Source of the DNA: Nitrospinaceae bacterium | GTDB taxonomy: Bacteria > Nitrospinota > Nitrospinia > Nitrospinales > VA-1 | Assembly: GCA_029261595.1 (NCBI GenBank) | Contig: JAJDAZ010000026.1 | Coordinates: 62,001 to 126,000 of the forward strand | DNA: 64,000 nt | Direction: 5' to 3' | Shown here: positions 1 through 9,542 of the stretch, in pieces | Layout of the letters: each line of letters begins with the position of its first letter | How positions within the stretch are numbered: position 1 is the stretch's first letter | Program-made: the position numbers and the translations under genes | The notes under the pieces: model-generated | What the model saw: only the letters and a program-made list of their open reading frames with translations | Told to the model about the DNA's origin: nothing | Databases searched by the model: none

Positions 1-6
1 CCCGAT

Positions 7-255
7 GTGCATGACAAATACAAGTTCAACTTTGAAGAACGTAAGCTGAAAGTTCATGACAAAGACAAGTACTGGAATGAGGACAATGAAGACCAGAAAC
101 TTGAAAAACTGAAAGATCGCACAAAAGAGGTTTCTGTTTCTGAAAAAACGCCTCTCGTGATTGAAGATTTCGCCGTGAAAAAAGGCAAACTTCTGTTCAA
201 GGGGAAATCCATGCCTTACAATAAAAAGAAGAAGAGTTTTAATTATAAAAAGTAA
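7..255 (+). CDS. Hypothetical protein, highly charged; frame is open to the window edge so it may be the C-terminal part of a longer gene
   Basis: ORF followed by a strong terminator; no family recognized. Confidence 0.5.
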   Translation: MHDKYKFNFEERKLKVHDKDKYWNEDNEDQKLEKLKDRTKEVSVSEKTPLVIEDFAVKKGKLLFKGKSMPYNKKKKSFNYKK

Positions 256-282
256 TTCTTTTTCCTAACCTGATTGTGGAGG

Positions 283-318
283 CCTGCTCCTGAGGAGGGA
301 GCAGGTCTCTTTTTTTAT
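283..318 (+). terminator. Rho-independent terminator
   Basis: cctgctcc ... ggagcagg stem followed by tctctttttttat. Confidence 0.85.
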
Positions 319-348
319 CACTTTCAATACTTCTGCAGAGGTCGGTAA

Positions 349-1731
349 ATGAGCGAAGGAAAATTTTACAAGAAGATCGTGTGCATCGGGGCGGGCTATG
401 TGGGTGGCCCAACAATGACCATCATTGCCAACAAATGCCCGGACTATAAAATTACCATCGTTGATATCTCCAAACCGCGCATCGATGCCTGGAACTCAGA
501 CGATTTACCTATTTTTGAACCGGGGTTGAAAGAGCGCGTGGAAAAGTCACGCGGTAAAAATTTATTTTTCTCTACCGATGTTGACAAGGAAATTGCCGAG
601 GCGGATATCATTTTTGTTTCCGTCAACACGCCGACCAAAACTTTTGGCGAAGGAGCAGGAAAAGCGGCGGATTTGCAGTTCGTGGAACTGACCGCAAGGC
701 GCATCAAGGAAAACTCCAAGTCAGATAAAATCGTCATTGAAAAAAGTACCTTGCCCGTAAGAAACGCAGAAGCCCTGGGAGCCATTTTGCATTCAGGAAA
801 CAACTCCGTTCATTTTGAAATATTATCCAACCCGGAATTCATGGCAGAGGGAACGGCCATTTCCGATATGGAATACCCTGACCGGGTTTTGATCGGTTCC
901 CAGGAAACAGACACCGGCAGGGTCGCGAGGGATGAGCTGGTAAAAATTTATGCTCACTGGGTTCCCAAGGAAAAAATCATTACGACAAATTTATGGAGCA
1001 GTGAACTTTCCAAGCTGGTGTCAAACGCCTTCCTGGCCCAGCGGATATCGTCCATCAACAGCATATCAGCGGTCTGTGAAGCCACCGAAGCGGATGTCGG
1101 TGAAGTGGCCTTTGCCGTGGGCAAGGACACCCGGATCGGCGAAAAATTTCTCCAGGCCGGAATCGGTTTTGGCGGCTCGTGTTTTCGCAAGGACATTCTC
1201 AACCTGGTTTATCTTTGCGAATACTACCGGTTGACGGAGGTCGCCAACTTCTGGAAACAGGTGATTGAAATCAACGATTACCAGGTCAGGAGGTTTGTCA
1301 AGCGGATGCTTCGCGCCATGTTCAACACGCTGGTGGCCAAGAAAGTGGCGGTTTTCGGTTTCGCCTTCAAACCCGACACCGGGGACACTCGCGACACCCC
1401 CGCCATCAACCTGGCCATGCAATTGTCTGAAGAAAAGGCCAACATCAGCATCACCGACCCGCACGCCCTGGAAAACGCCAAAAAAGACCTCCATGGATTG
1501 AAGGGAATCAACTATACCGAAGACCCTTATGAAGCCGCTAAAGGCGCCCATTGCGTTGCCTTGATGACGGCATGGGAAGAGTATCGAGCTCTGGACTATC
1601 AGAAAATTTTTGACTCGATGGAAAAACCGGCTTTTCTCTTTGACGGCAGGAACCATCTCGACCATCAGAAACTATTTGAAATGGGTTTCAACGTTTTTCC
1701 GATCGGAAAGCCTCCCCTTGTGCATCACTAG
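349..1731 (+). CDS. ugd: UDP-glucose/GDP-mannose dehydrogenase family protein (UDP-glucose 6-dehydrogenase)
   Basis: N-terminal IGAGYVGGPT Rossmann motif, NPEFMAEGTA, GFGGSCFRKDI catalytic Cys motif. Confidence 0.93.
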   Translation: MSEGKFYKKIVCIGAGYVGGPTMTIIANKCPDYKITIVDISKPRIDAWNSDDLPIFEPGLKERVEKSRGKNLFFSTDVDKEIAEADIIFVSVNTPTKTFGEGAGKAADLQFVELTARRIKENSKSDKIVIEKSTLPVRNAEALGAILHSGNNSVHFEILSNPEFMAEGTAISDMEYPDRVLIGSQETDTGRVARDELVKIYAHWVPKEKIITTNLWSSELSKLVSNAFLAQRISSINSISAVCEATEADVGEVAFAVGKDTRIGEKFLQAGIGFGGSCFRKDILNLVYLCEYYRLTEVANFWKQVIEINDYQVRRFVKRMLRAMFNTLVAKKVAVFGFAFKPDTGDTRDTPAINLAMQLSEEKANISITDPHALENAKKDLHGLKGINYTEDPYEAAKGAHCVALMTAWEEYRALDYQKIFDSMEKPAFLFDGRNHLDHQKLFEMGFNVFPIGKPPLVHH

Positions 1732-1745
1732 GGGAGCAAAATTTT

Positions 1746-2000
1746 TCAGGTTTTTTCTGCGGGCCGGTGACAGAAAGTGCAGGAACCCATAGGGCGGTGG
1801 GGCATGATAGGAATCTCTTCTGAGAATTGAACATGGCATTTCAGGCATGTTTCGACGGAGGAGGTGTTTTTGTGAAACTCCTGATCGCTCAGTTTGGGAG
1901 CGGCTACCAGAAAACTGTAACCCAGCCCGCCGATGACCACCACTCCAATCAGGGTCATGAAGCGGAAAAAATTTCGCTGTCCGGGATTTTTTTTTGCCAT
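1746..2000 (-). CDS. Small membrane-anchored di-heme c-type cytochrome
   Basis: 85 codons starting MAKKNPGQRNFF; one N-terminal TM segment; two CXXCH motifs (CLKCH, CTFCH). Confidence 0.75.
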   Translation of the reverse strand: MAKKNPGQRNFFRFMTLIGVVVIGGLGYSFLVAAPKLSDQEFHKNTSSVETCLKCHVQFSEEIPIMPHRPMGSCTFCHRPAEKT

Positions 2001-2022
2001 AAACCAAGTATTCCTTGAAGTG

Positions 2023-2415
2023 TTACCGGGAAACGGCAATCGCGTCCATTTCGATTTTCGCCCCCTTGGGGAGAGCGGCCACCTGGACACACGCACGCGC
2101 GGGTTTACTTTCGCCAAAAAACTTTCCGTACACCTGATTCACACGCCCGAAGTGTCCAAGATCCGTTAGATAAACCGTGGTCTTGACAACATCCTGGAGG
2201 GTGCGCCCACCTGCAATCAAAATGGCTTCGAGATTTTTGATGACGAGTTCGGTTTCCTCTTCGATGGTTCCCTCAAGAAAATTTCCCGTCGCCGGGTCCA
2301 AAGCGATCTGCCCGGAAGTGAACAAAAATCCTCCGACATCGATGGCCTGTTCATAAGGACCAATGGCCGCCGGTGCCTGGTCCGTCTGGATAGTTTGTTT
2401 CTGCATGGTGTTCAC
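2023..2415 (-). CDS. ridA: RidA/YjgF family enamine/imine deaminase
   Basis: AIGPYEQAIDVGGFLFTSGQIALDP ... ARACVQVAALPKGAKIEMDAIA; start may be 2406. Confidence 0.9.
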   Translation of the reverse strand: MNTMQKQTIQTDQAPAAIGPYEQAIDVGGFLFTSGQIALDPATGNFLEGTIEEETELVIKNLEAILIAGGRTLQDVVKTTVYLTDLGHFGRVNQVYGKFFGESKPARACVQVAALPKGAKIEMDAIAVSR

Positions 2416-2433
2416 AATCCATTTGGCGGCGGG

Positions 2434-3192
2434 TTACTTTACATCCGCCATGGTTTTTATAAAAGGATACGATTTAAGTTCCCGGCCCACATAGGCCAGA
2501 ATAAGGCGATGCGTTACCTTTTCCACCTCTTCATCCATGCCCCTTGGAAACTTCAATCTCCCGGAACAATTTATATCCAGTGTCAGTAATTTTTTCAAAT
2601 AATTCAGTGTTCCTGTGGTGAATTTTATTTCAGCCACGGTATTTTTCATGCAACGGTTACATACAATGCCTCGTTTTTGATAACTGAAACCGATCCACCC
2701 GTTGATTGCGGAGTTTCGGCAGACGGTGCAGTGATGCAATTCCGGTTTATGGCCCGAAAGAGACAAAATCCGGATTTCAAACATCCGGCACAGCGTTTCC
2801 AGGTTGCACTGATTACTCAGAGCGCACAAAGAATCAAAAAGGAGCTGGAAGATTTCTTTTTCTTCCTGCACTTCGGCTGTCATAGCATCCACCAGCTCAT
2901 TCAAATAGATTCCCGTGTATAATTTTTGAAAATTGTCGCGGACAAGATGAAAGGATTCGATGATATCGGAATTATTGAGGCTGTAGAGTTGCTGGTTTTC
3001 CTTGCCAAAATAAATTAAATGAACATAAGACATGGGTTCCAGTGAGCCCGCATATCGGCTCTTGATTTTTCGGGCCCCCCTGGCGACGCACTTGACCTTG
3101 CCGAAATGCTCGGTCATGAAGGTCACCAGCTTGTCGGTTTCAGAAAGCTTGATGCTACGTAAAACAATTCCCTTAGTCCGAAACAATCCCAT
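2434..3192 (-). CDS. recO: DNA repair protein RecO
   Basis: N-terminal KGIVLRSIKLSETDKLVTFMTEHFGKVKCVARGARK OB fold; Cys cluster in C-terminal half. Confidence 0.9.
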   Translation of the reverse strand: MGLFRTKGIVLRSIKLSETDKLVTFMTEHFGKVKCVARGARKIKSRYAGSLEPMSYVHLIYFGKENQQLYSLNNSDIIESFHLVRDNFQKLYTGIYLNELVDAMTAEVQEEKEIFQLLFDSLCALSNQCNLETLCRMFEIRILSLSGHKPELHHCTVCRNSAINGWIGFSYQKRGIVCNRCMKNTVAEIKFTTGTLNYLKKLLTLDINCSGRLKFPRGMDEEVEKVTHRLILAYVGRELKSYPFIKTMADVK

Positions 3193-3721
3193 TTAAAGAA
3201 TTTTTTTCCAGGTCCAGCAAATACCGTTTGATGTGTAAACCGCCGGTGTAGCCTCCCAGTCCTCCATTTTTGTGGACCACCCGATGACAGGGGATGATGA
3301 GGGGCAAAGGATTTTTCCCATTGGCGTTGCCTGCCGCGCGAAAGGCCTTGGGCCGACCAACGGCTTTCGCCAGGGTCAGGTAACTTTGTGTCTTGCCATA
3401 AGGGATGGAAGCCAATTGCCGCCAGACTTTTTGTTGAAACGGCGTTCCTCTGCTCAAGTCCAGTTTGCAGTCAAAATTTTCCAGATCCCCCGAAAAATAC
3501 TGGTCCAATTGTTGTACCACATTCCTGAAAAAATCAGGGTTTTTTACGCATTCGCACTGGAAGGTGTTTTTCAGGTATTGGATGAAATGAGATTCATCGG
3601 GCAGGTCGAGGATCAATCTCAAGAGGCCCTTTTCGGACCCGGCGATTCCCGTCAAACCCAGGGGGCTGGAGTAAAACGTATAATAAAATGAAACGGGTGA
3701 TTTTAACTTATTATCCGGCAT
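3173..3721 (-). CDS. ogt: Methylated-DNA-[protein]-cysteine S-methyltransferase
   Basis: PCHRVV active-site motif, GTPFQQKVWRQLASIPYGKTQSYL; overlaps recO start. Confidence 0.93.
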   Translation of the reverse strand: MPDNKLKSPVSFYYTFYSSPLGLTGIAGSEKGLLRLILDLPDESHFIQYLKNTFQCECVKNPDFFRNVVQQLDQYFSGDLENFDCKLDLSRGTPFQQKVWRQLASIPYGKTQSYLTLAKAVGRPKAFRAAGNANGKNPLPLIIPCHRVVHKNGGLGGYTGGLHIKRYLLDLEKNSLNGIVSD

Positions 3722-3727
3722 TCCCCA

Positions 3728-4636
3728 TCATAACACGAGACGGGCCATACCAAGAATGTCATCCAGGGAATCGTTTACTTTGATGGCCTGGGTGTCGCGG
3801 GCCTTGACGGCGGAAAGCAGGTTGTTGTGCTTTCTGGAATCGTAACCGGTCACCGTCGTTCCAATGATGAGATTGAAGTGATCGTCACTGGAGCCGATGG
3901 ACGCCATTCCCAGTTCCTCAGAATAGTTTTCTTCGTAACCGTGGCCGGTTGAAATGTCTTCGATACCATCGACCAGGCCGGTCAGGTGTTGTTTGGCGAA
4001 GTCTATGGAAACGCCAAAAGGATAAGCCCGGTTCTTTTCGGGGTGGGCAATAATGGAAATCCCGCCGAACGGTTGCACCATTTTTGCGATGTCTTCCATG
4101 GAAATCATTTTATGATCCAGGGGGCTGAATTGAGTTCGTAAATCTCTCAAATTGCCTGGCTTCAAATACGCCTGGTCTGTCACCAGAATCAAATGGCCCT
4201 GAAGGGTACTCACCTCAAACGCAGGATAAACGTCGATTGGCTCAAGACCGGGATGACTCCATTCACGACAGCAACGAGCGCGTTCCTTAATGGATTCCAG
4301 GGTGCGCTCCAATGGGTACATACGCGGTTGAACGTGTTCCGTGATGACCAGAAAATCCAGCCCCAGTCTGGCGGCACGCGCCATGATTTTATCCACGCTA
4401 TAGGTTCCATCGGAAAATAAAGAGTGGCAATGGGTTTCGCCGATTCTTAAATAGGGTTTTTCCTTTTTCAGCCTGGAAATATCATTTTTAATGCGCTGGT
4501 CGAGGAAAGTTTTCCCAACCAGGTCCGTTGCAGGGGCGATCATTTTGCACTTGGCGACTGTGGGAATGGCCAATTGCGCCCCCGCCATGGCAAGGGACAA
4601 TCCGGCGAAAGACTTTAAGAAGCTTCTACGATTCAT
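3728..4636 (-). CDS. PHP-domain metal-dependent phosphoesterase-like protein with twin-arginine-like leader
   Basis: MNRRSFLKSFAGLSLAMAGA leader; ETHCHSLFSDGT and VITEH PHP motifs. Confidence 0.8.
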   Translation of the reverse strand: MNRRSFLKSFAGLSLAMAGAQLAIPTVAKCKMIAPATDLVGKTFLDQRIKNDISRLKKEKPYLRIGETHCHSLFSDGTYSVDKIMARAARLGLDFLVITEHVQPRMYPLERTLESIKERARCCREWSHPGLEPIDVYPAFEVSTLQGHLILVTDQAYLKPGNLRDLRTQFSPLDHKMISMEDIAKMVQPFGGISIIAHPEKNRAYPFGVSIDFAKQHLTGLVDGIEDISTGHGYEENYSEELGMASIGSSDDHFNLIIGTTVTGYDSRKHNNLLSAVKARDTQAIKVNDSLDDILGMARLVL

Positions 4637-4749
4637 ATATCTGTGAGCCTATATTTTTGAGATTCGATTGTAAGTGTAAACCTTTATTTTTGAGGACGAA
4701 AAGAGGGTTGTCAACGTTAAAAACAGGAACCGTTGATAAACCGCCGCTA

Positions 4750-6021
4750 CTATTTGAAGAAATTTGGCAGGAAAAGGCTGAGCGCGGGCAAATAGGTGAT
4801 GGCCAGGAGGCCCAGTATCCGCAGGCCGAGAAAGGGCAGGGCGGCTCGGTAGAGGCTGACGATGGGTTCGCTGAACCGGGAACTGGCAATGAACAGGTTG
4901 ATTCCGACGGGGGGAGTCGAATAGCCGATTTCCAGGTTGGTCAGGAAGATAATTCCAAGATGCACCATGTTGACATCAAAACTTTTCGCAATGGGAACGA
5001 TCAGGGGAACCACGACGATAATAGCGGAAAATATATCCATCATGCAGCCCACGAGTAACAGGAACACATTGAGTGCTATGAGAAAGGTCAGCGGATCGTG
5101 AATGTACTGTTTCATGAAATCCAGAAGCTGCATGGGAATTTGTTCGTCAATCAGGTAGTTGGTGAATCCCATCGCCGTTCCAAGAATTATCAGGATGGCC
5201 CCGACCAGAACCATGCTCTGGCGCATCAGTCCCGGCAGGTCCTTGAGCGGGTGCAGATCTTTGTAGATGAAAGACTCCACCACGATCAAGTAGACCACGG
5301 TGACGGCGGCGGCCTCGCCTACGGTAATGATGCCCCCATATATTCCAAAAAGAATGATAAACGGCAGAGGAATTTCCCAAATGGCATCGCGCAGGGCGCT
5401 GATGGCTTCGTTCCAATGAAAGGGCCGCTTCTTGATTTGAAGAGATTTACTTTTGGCGATACTGTATCCGCTGACGATTAATATCATCAGGGTTCCGGGC
5501 ACGATTCCAGCCAGAAAAAGTTCGTCCACGTTCACCTGCGCGACCAGGCCATAAAGGATCAGTGGAATCGACGGTGGAAACAATAAACCCAGACTGCCTG
5601 ATGAAGTCATCAGCCCAAGGGAAAAGTTTTTAGAATACATTTCCTTGAGCATCATCGGGTACAGGAGGCCCCCCAGGGCGATGATGGTTACTCCCGAGGC
5701 CCCGGTGAACGCGGTGAAAAAGGCGCAGGCCACCAGCACCACCATCGGCACTCCGCCTGTCATGCCGCCAAGGAAGGCCTGGGAAAGCCGGGTCAACCGT
5801 TCCGGGGTTTTGCCATTGGCCAGGATGAAGCCGGCGAATGTGAATAAGGGAATCGCCACCAGCGTCGGGTTGCTGGTGACCCGGTAGAGTTCGATGAAGA
5901 TTGCCGCAGGATCTATTTCCGCATAATGAAAGGCAAGAAGGGCGCCCAGGCCGATGACGGCGAATAAGGGGGTTCCAAGGAAAGCCAGAAAAGCGATGGC
6001 GGCAAAAATAAAAAAAGCCAT
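4750..6021 (-). CDS. dctM: TRAP transporter large permease (DctM type)
   Basis: 12-TM profile, LVAIPLFTFAGFILANGKTPERL, GASGVTIIALGGLLYPMM, LTNLEIGYSTPPVGINLFIASS. Confidence 0.93.
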   Translation of the reverse strand: MAFFIFAAIAFLAFLGTPLFAVIGLGALLAFHYAEIDPAAIFIELYRVTSNPTLVAIPLFTFAGFILANGKTPERLTRLSQAFLGGMTGGVPMVVLVACAFFTAFTGASGVTIIALGGLLYPMMLKEMYSKNFSLGLMTSSGSLGLLFPPSIPLILYGLVAQVNVDELFLAGIVPGTLMILIVSGYSIAKSKSLQIKKRPFHWNEAISALRDAIWEIPLPFIILFGIYGGIITVGEAAAVTVVYLIVVESFIYKDLHPLKDLPGLMRQSMVLVGAILIILGTAMGFTNYLIDEQIPMQLLDFMKQYIHDPLTFLIALNVFLLLVGCMMDIFSAIIVVVPLIVPIAKSFDVNMVHLGIIFLTNLEIGYSTPPVGINLFIASSRFSEPIVSLYRAALPFLGLRILGLLAITYLPALSLFLPNFFK

Positions 6022-6024
6022 AGT

Positions 6025-6510
6025 TCAGGAATTTCCTTTGGCGAAGAGGCCTTCCAATGTTTTCAAAATGAACCGGGCGGAAATGACACAAAAACTGTAG
6101 GGAAGAATGAGCTGGAAAATCCAGACCGGAATATCGAGAATGAGAATGGCCCCTCCTTCCTTCTCGAACTCAACAAATCTCCAGGCGGCCCACGCCAGAA
6201 ATCCGCTGACGATTCCAGCCGTGACATTGACTGAAAACTGAATCAGTCGGTGCCAGGTTTTGGGCAGAAAATGCGGCAAAAAATCGATTGAAATATGTTT
6301 CGCTTCGCGGACGGCTAGGGACGCCCCTAAAAAACCAACCCATAACACCAGTTGCCGAATAAAAATATCCCCCCACAGAATTCCCTCATTCAATAAATTC
6401 CGCAGAATGACCTGGCTGAAAGCAATCAGGATCATCATGGAAAGCAGAGCCGTGACGGTCAGCGCTTCCATTTTGCCAAGCAGGGTTTCAATTTGTCTGA
6501 TGAGGCGCAC
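6025..6510 (-). CDS. dctQ: TRAP transporter small permease (DctQ type)
   Basis: 4-TM profile, IFIRQLVLWVGFLGASLAVREAKHISID; directly upstream of dctM. Confidence 0.9.
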   Translation of the reverse strand: MRLIRQIETLLGKMEALTVTALLSMMILIAFSQVILRNLLNEGILWGDIFIRQLVLWVGFLGASLAVREAKHISIDFLPHFLPKTWHRLIQFSVNVTAGIVSGFLAWAAWRFVEFEKEGGAILILDIPVWIFQLILPYSFCVISARFILKTLEGLFAKGNS

Positions 6511-6671
6511 GAAAGAATGTTGGATAAGATTGGTCCCGCCGGGAAAGATATGGAAAATAAAAAGGGGCGGGTCGAATGATTCGGAAAAAATTCTCCTGAC
6601 GGAGAGAAATTTGATCTATATAATAATACCATCAATGGGGTGGCACAATGTTTTAATTGGATTCAAAACTT

Positions 6672-7457
6672 ATGCGGCAAAAAAATATTTTTTTAATGGC
6701 CATCCTTTTTGTCTGTGCGATGGTTTTGGACACTGCCGCTAAAGAAAGAGGATCTGAAATGGTCCTGATCCCCCAGGGTGAATTTATAATGGGGGACCTC
6801 AATGGAAAGGGAAGATCGGATGAACTCCCGGCCCATCCGGTATATCTTGACGCTTATTTCATGGATCGCTTTGAAGCGACGGGAAAAGACTTTGAAGCCT
6901 ACATGGACGATCAACCCAAAGTCCATCCCACCATCACCGGCTGGTATGACCGTAAAGTTCGATCGGACATGGCCAAACGTCCGGTATTTGGCTTAACATG
7001 GAAACGTTGCAGGGATTATTGCGTCTGGGCGGGAAAACGCCTTCCCACGGAGGCTGAGTGGGAACGGGCGGCGAAAGGGACAGAGGGCAGGGAATATCCC
7101 TGGGGAAATCAGCCTCCCGATCCATCACGATCCAACTTCGGGCGTTGTTGCTTCGTGATGAAGGGGTTGGTCTTCAATGAGGTTGGAACCTTAACGGCCG
7201 GGAAAACGCCGAATAATATCTTTGACCTTGCCGGAAATGTTGCCGAATGGGTATTCGATTGGTATGATAAAAATTACTACAAGGTGAGTCCACGCAACAA
7301 CCCTCAAGGTCCCGAAAAAGGAAAGTACCACACGATTCGCGGCGGCGCCTGGAACAGCTTACCCGGATACCTCAGATCGAGCGCCCGGTACGGGTATAGT
7401 GACGCCAAGGATTTTTATGGAATAGGTTGTCGTTGCGCCAAATCGGCTGAGCAATAA
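6672..7457 (+). CDS. SUMF1/formylglycine-generating-enzyme-fold secreted protein
   Basis: MVLIPQGEFIMGD, RLPTEAEWERAAKG, FDLAGNVAEWVFDWYD, IRGGAWNS; N-terminal signal sequence. Confidence 0.88.
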   Translation: MRQKNIFLMAILFVCAMVLDTAAKERGSEMVLIPQGEFIMGDLNGKGRSDELPAHPVYLDAYFMDRFEATGKDFEAYMDDQPKVHPTITGWYDRKVRSDMAKRPVFGLTWKRCRDYCVWAGKRLPTEAEWERAAKGTEGREYPWGNQPPDPSRSNFGRCCFVMKGLVFNEVGTLTAGKTPNNIFDLAGNVAEWVFDWYDKNYYKVSPRNNPQGPEKGKYHTIRGGAWNSLPGYLRSSARYGYSDAKDFYGIGCRCAKSAEQ

Positions 7458-7503
7458 GCTTTGACCCATCGGAATTTTATATATTCAACAAAAGGGTTTT
7501 AAT

Positions 7504-8427
7504 ATGCAGGACCTGGATGCAAAACTGGATGCGCTTGAACGGGAAAAAATATTTTCTCTGATTGCGGAAAACTCCGTTCGATTCAAGAAAATTAATATCC
7601 GGCAAACGAGGAATAACAATAAAAACTCTTTGGAGCATTTGGATGAACTGGTGTCTTCCTATGAAAAATTGTTGCGGTCCATGCCCAGAGAGTTTATGAA
7701 AATCGAGCAGGCCATCCGGCTGAAATTTTTGGAACCACTGAATCAAAACCGAATCACCAAAATCATGTCCAGCCTCTATGAAGATATGGATTTGATTCTG
7801 GAACAAATGGTGACCAAGTTTCAGGACCTGTATAAAGTGCTGAGCCAGGAGGAACAATTCATGGCCAGAATTGTTCTCAACCGGTCCCGCTGTAAGGAAA
7901 ATGCCGAGAAGGCCATGGAAAAAACGATCCAATTTCTCCAATACCAATTGCAGGCGTCAACATCCATCACTCCTGCACAATTGGAAAAACGGTATGGCCT
8001 GGACCAGGAGTCTCTTCATCAGTTGCACCTGGTAAAGGTATTGCAGGGCATGAACTCCATATTCATCACCTTTAAAAATAGCGGGATAGATGAAGAGGTT
8101 TTAAACGCAGTTCATGAAGCCATCGTCCTGCGAATTAAATTGGGAAAGGAGTTGGAGGGGATGCTTCCGCCCACGCATCAGGTGCAGGCGCGAAAGGAAT
8201 GGAGGATGCGGGTGGCCAAGGAATCGGTCAAATTGAAAGAGATGATATTATCCATCCATTCGCTGGCGGAACATATTCAAAAACCTCAGGAACAACGCAA
8301 TTTTGAGGTCATCGAAAAACACTGGGGCCGCATTGAAGAAACCTTCGATGAAATTCCCGAGGAAAAAGCCGAGATCGTTATTTCCAAACTAAAACCCTAT
8401 TATCACCTTTTGGAATCCAGGAACTAA
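7504..8427 (+). CDS. Hypothetical helix-rich protein
   Basis: 307-aa ORF, predominantly helical composition, 15 nt upstream of the sppA-like gene. Confidence 0.75.
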   Translation: MQDLDAKLDALEREKIFSLIAENSVRFKKINIRQTRNNNKNSLEHLDELVSSYEKLLRSMPREFMKIEQAIRLKFLEPLNQNRITKIMSSLYEDMDLILEQMVTKFQDLYKVLSQEEQFMARIVLNRSRCKENAEKAMEKTIQFLQYQLQASTSITPAQLEKRYGLDQESLHQLHLVKVLQGMNSIFITFKNSGIDEEVLNAVHEAIVLRIKLGKELEGMLPPTHQVQARKEWRMRVAKESVKLKEMILSIHSLAEHIQKPQEQRNFEVIEKHWGRIEETFDEIPEEKAEIVISKLKPYYHLLESRN

Positions 8428-8442
8428 CCACAGAGAATCCCG

Positions 8443-9405
8443 ATGAAACCTGTTTTCAGAATGGCCATTATCAGTGCAGTCCTGATCGCTTTCTCAGGGT
8501 GCGCCTCATTTAATCTGGGTCCTTCGATAAAGCCGCTGAAGGAAAAAACCCTGATGGGAAAAGGTTCCGAAAAGGTTCTCATGTTGGATATCCAGGGCCT
8601 CATCAGCAATCAGGACAAACGCTCCATCACCGGGTTTTCCATTGAAAAAGGAATGGTCCAAACGGTGCGTGAAATCCTGATGATGGCCGAAGAGGATGAC
8701 AAAATCAAGGCCGTGCTTTTGCGCATCAACAGCCCCGGCGGGACCGTGACCTCGAGTGACATTATTTATCACGAGATCATGTCCTTCAAAGAAAAAAGAA
8801 AAATAAAAGTTTATGTGTCCATCGTGGACCTTGCCGCCTCCGGTGGCTATTATATAGCCATGGCGGGGGACACGCTCATGGCGCATCCCACTTCTCTCAC
8901 AGGGAGCATCGGCGTCATAGCCGTCAAAGTCAACGTGGCCGGGTTGATGGATAAAATCGGGGTCGATTGGGAAGTTGTCAAGTCGGGGGACAAAAAGGAT
9001 TTTCTCTCGCCGCTCAGGCCGCTGACGGCCGAAGAAAAAATATTATTTCAAAATACCATCGACAGTTTTCACAACCGGTTTGTTGACACCATTTTGAAAA
9101 ATCGCCCCGAGCTGGATTTGAAAGCGGTGCAAAACCTGGCGGATGGCCGGATTTATAATTCCGAACAAGCTCTGGAAGCAAAATTAATAGACAAAATCGG
9201 CTACCTGGATGACACTCTTGAGCTTATAGGAAAAGATCTTGGGATAACCGACCCGAAAGTGGTCACATATCACCGTCCGGGCGAGTATAAGTCCAATTTG
9301 TACTCCTCCATTCCCCCTCCCACTGCCATCAATATGCTGAATATTGACCTGGGCCTCCGTTTGGATAAAATTTCCCCCCATTTCATGTATTTATGGATGC
9401 CCTGA
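8443..9405 (+). CDS. sppA: Signal peptide peptidase SppA-like S49 serine peptidase (lipoprotein)
   Basis: Lipobox FSGC; INSPGGTVTSSDIIYHEI; ASGGYYIAMAGDTLMAHPTSLTGSIGVI. Confidence 0.93.
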   Translation: MKPVFRMAIISAVLIAFSGCASFNLGPSIKPLKEKTLMGKGSEKVLMLDIQGLISNQDKRSITGFSIEKGMVQTVREILMMAEEDDKIKAVLLRINSPGGTVTSSDIIYHEIMSFKEKRKIKVYVSIVDLAASGGYYIAMAGDTLMAHPTSLTGSIGVIAVKVNVAGLMDKIGVDWEVVKSGDKKDFLSPLRPLTAEEKILFQNTIDSFHNRFVDTILKNRPELDLKAVQNLADGRIYNSEQALEAKLIDKIGYLDDTLELIGKDLGITDPKVVTYHRPGEYKSNLYSSIPPPTAINMLNIDLGLRLDKISPHFMYLWMP

Positions 9406-9542
9406 AAAAAACAAAATTTCCCCTCACAAGGTTGGAATATTCAATAGTTTTGGGCATTTAGAGTCCCTGATGCCAAGGGATTTGATTGCTTTTATCCTCA
9501 ATAATATCTAACATTGAGATATAGGGTCTTTCAGGTTAAAAA

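Noticed and set aside
1066-1665. 199-aa ORF on the minus strand opposite ugd
   Set aside because: Antisense to a clear conserved gene and no recognizable domain; a codon-bias artefact.
4528-5058. 176-aa plus-strand ORF
   Set aside because: Antisense to dctM and the PHP gene start; composition is typical of a shadow ORF.
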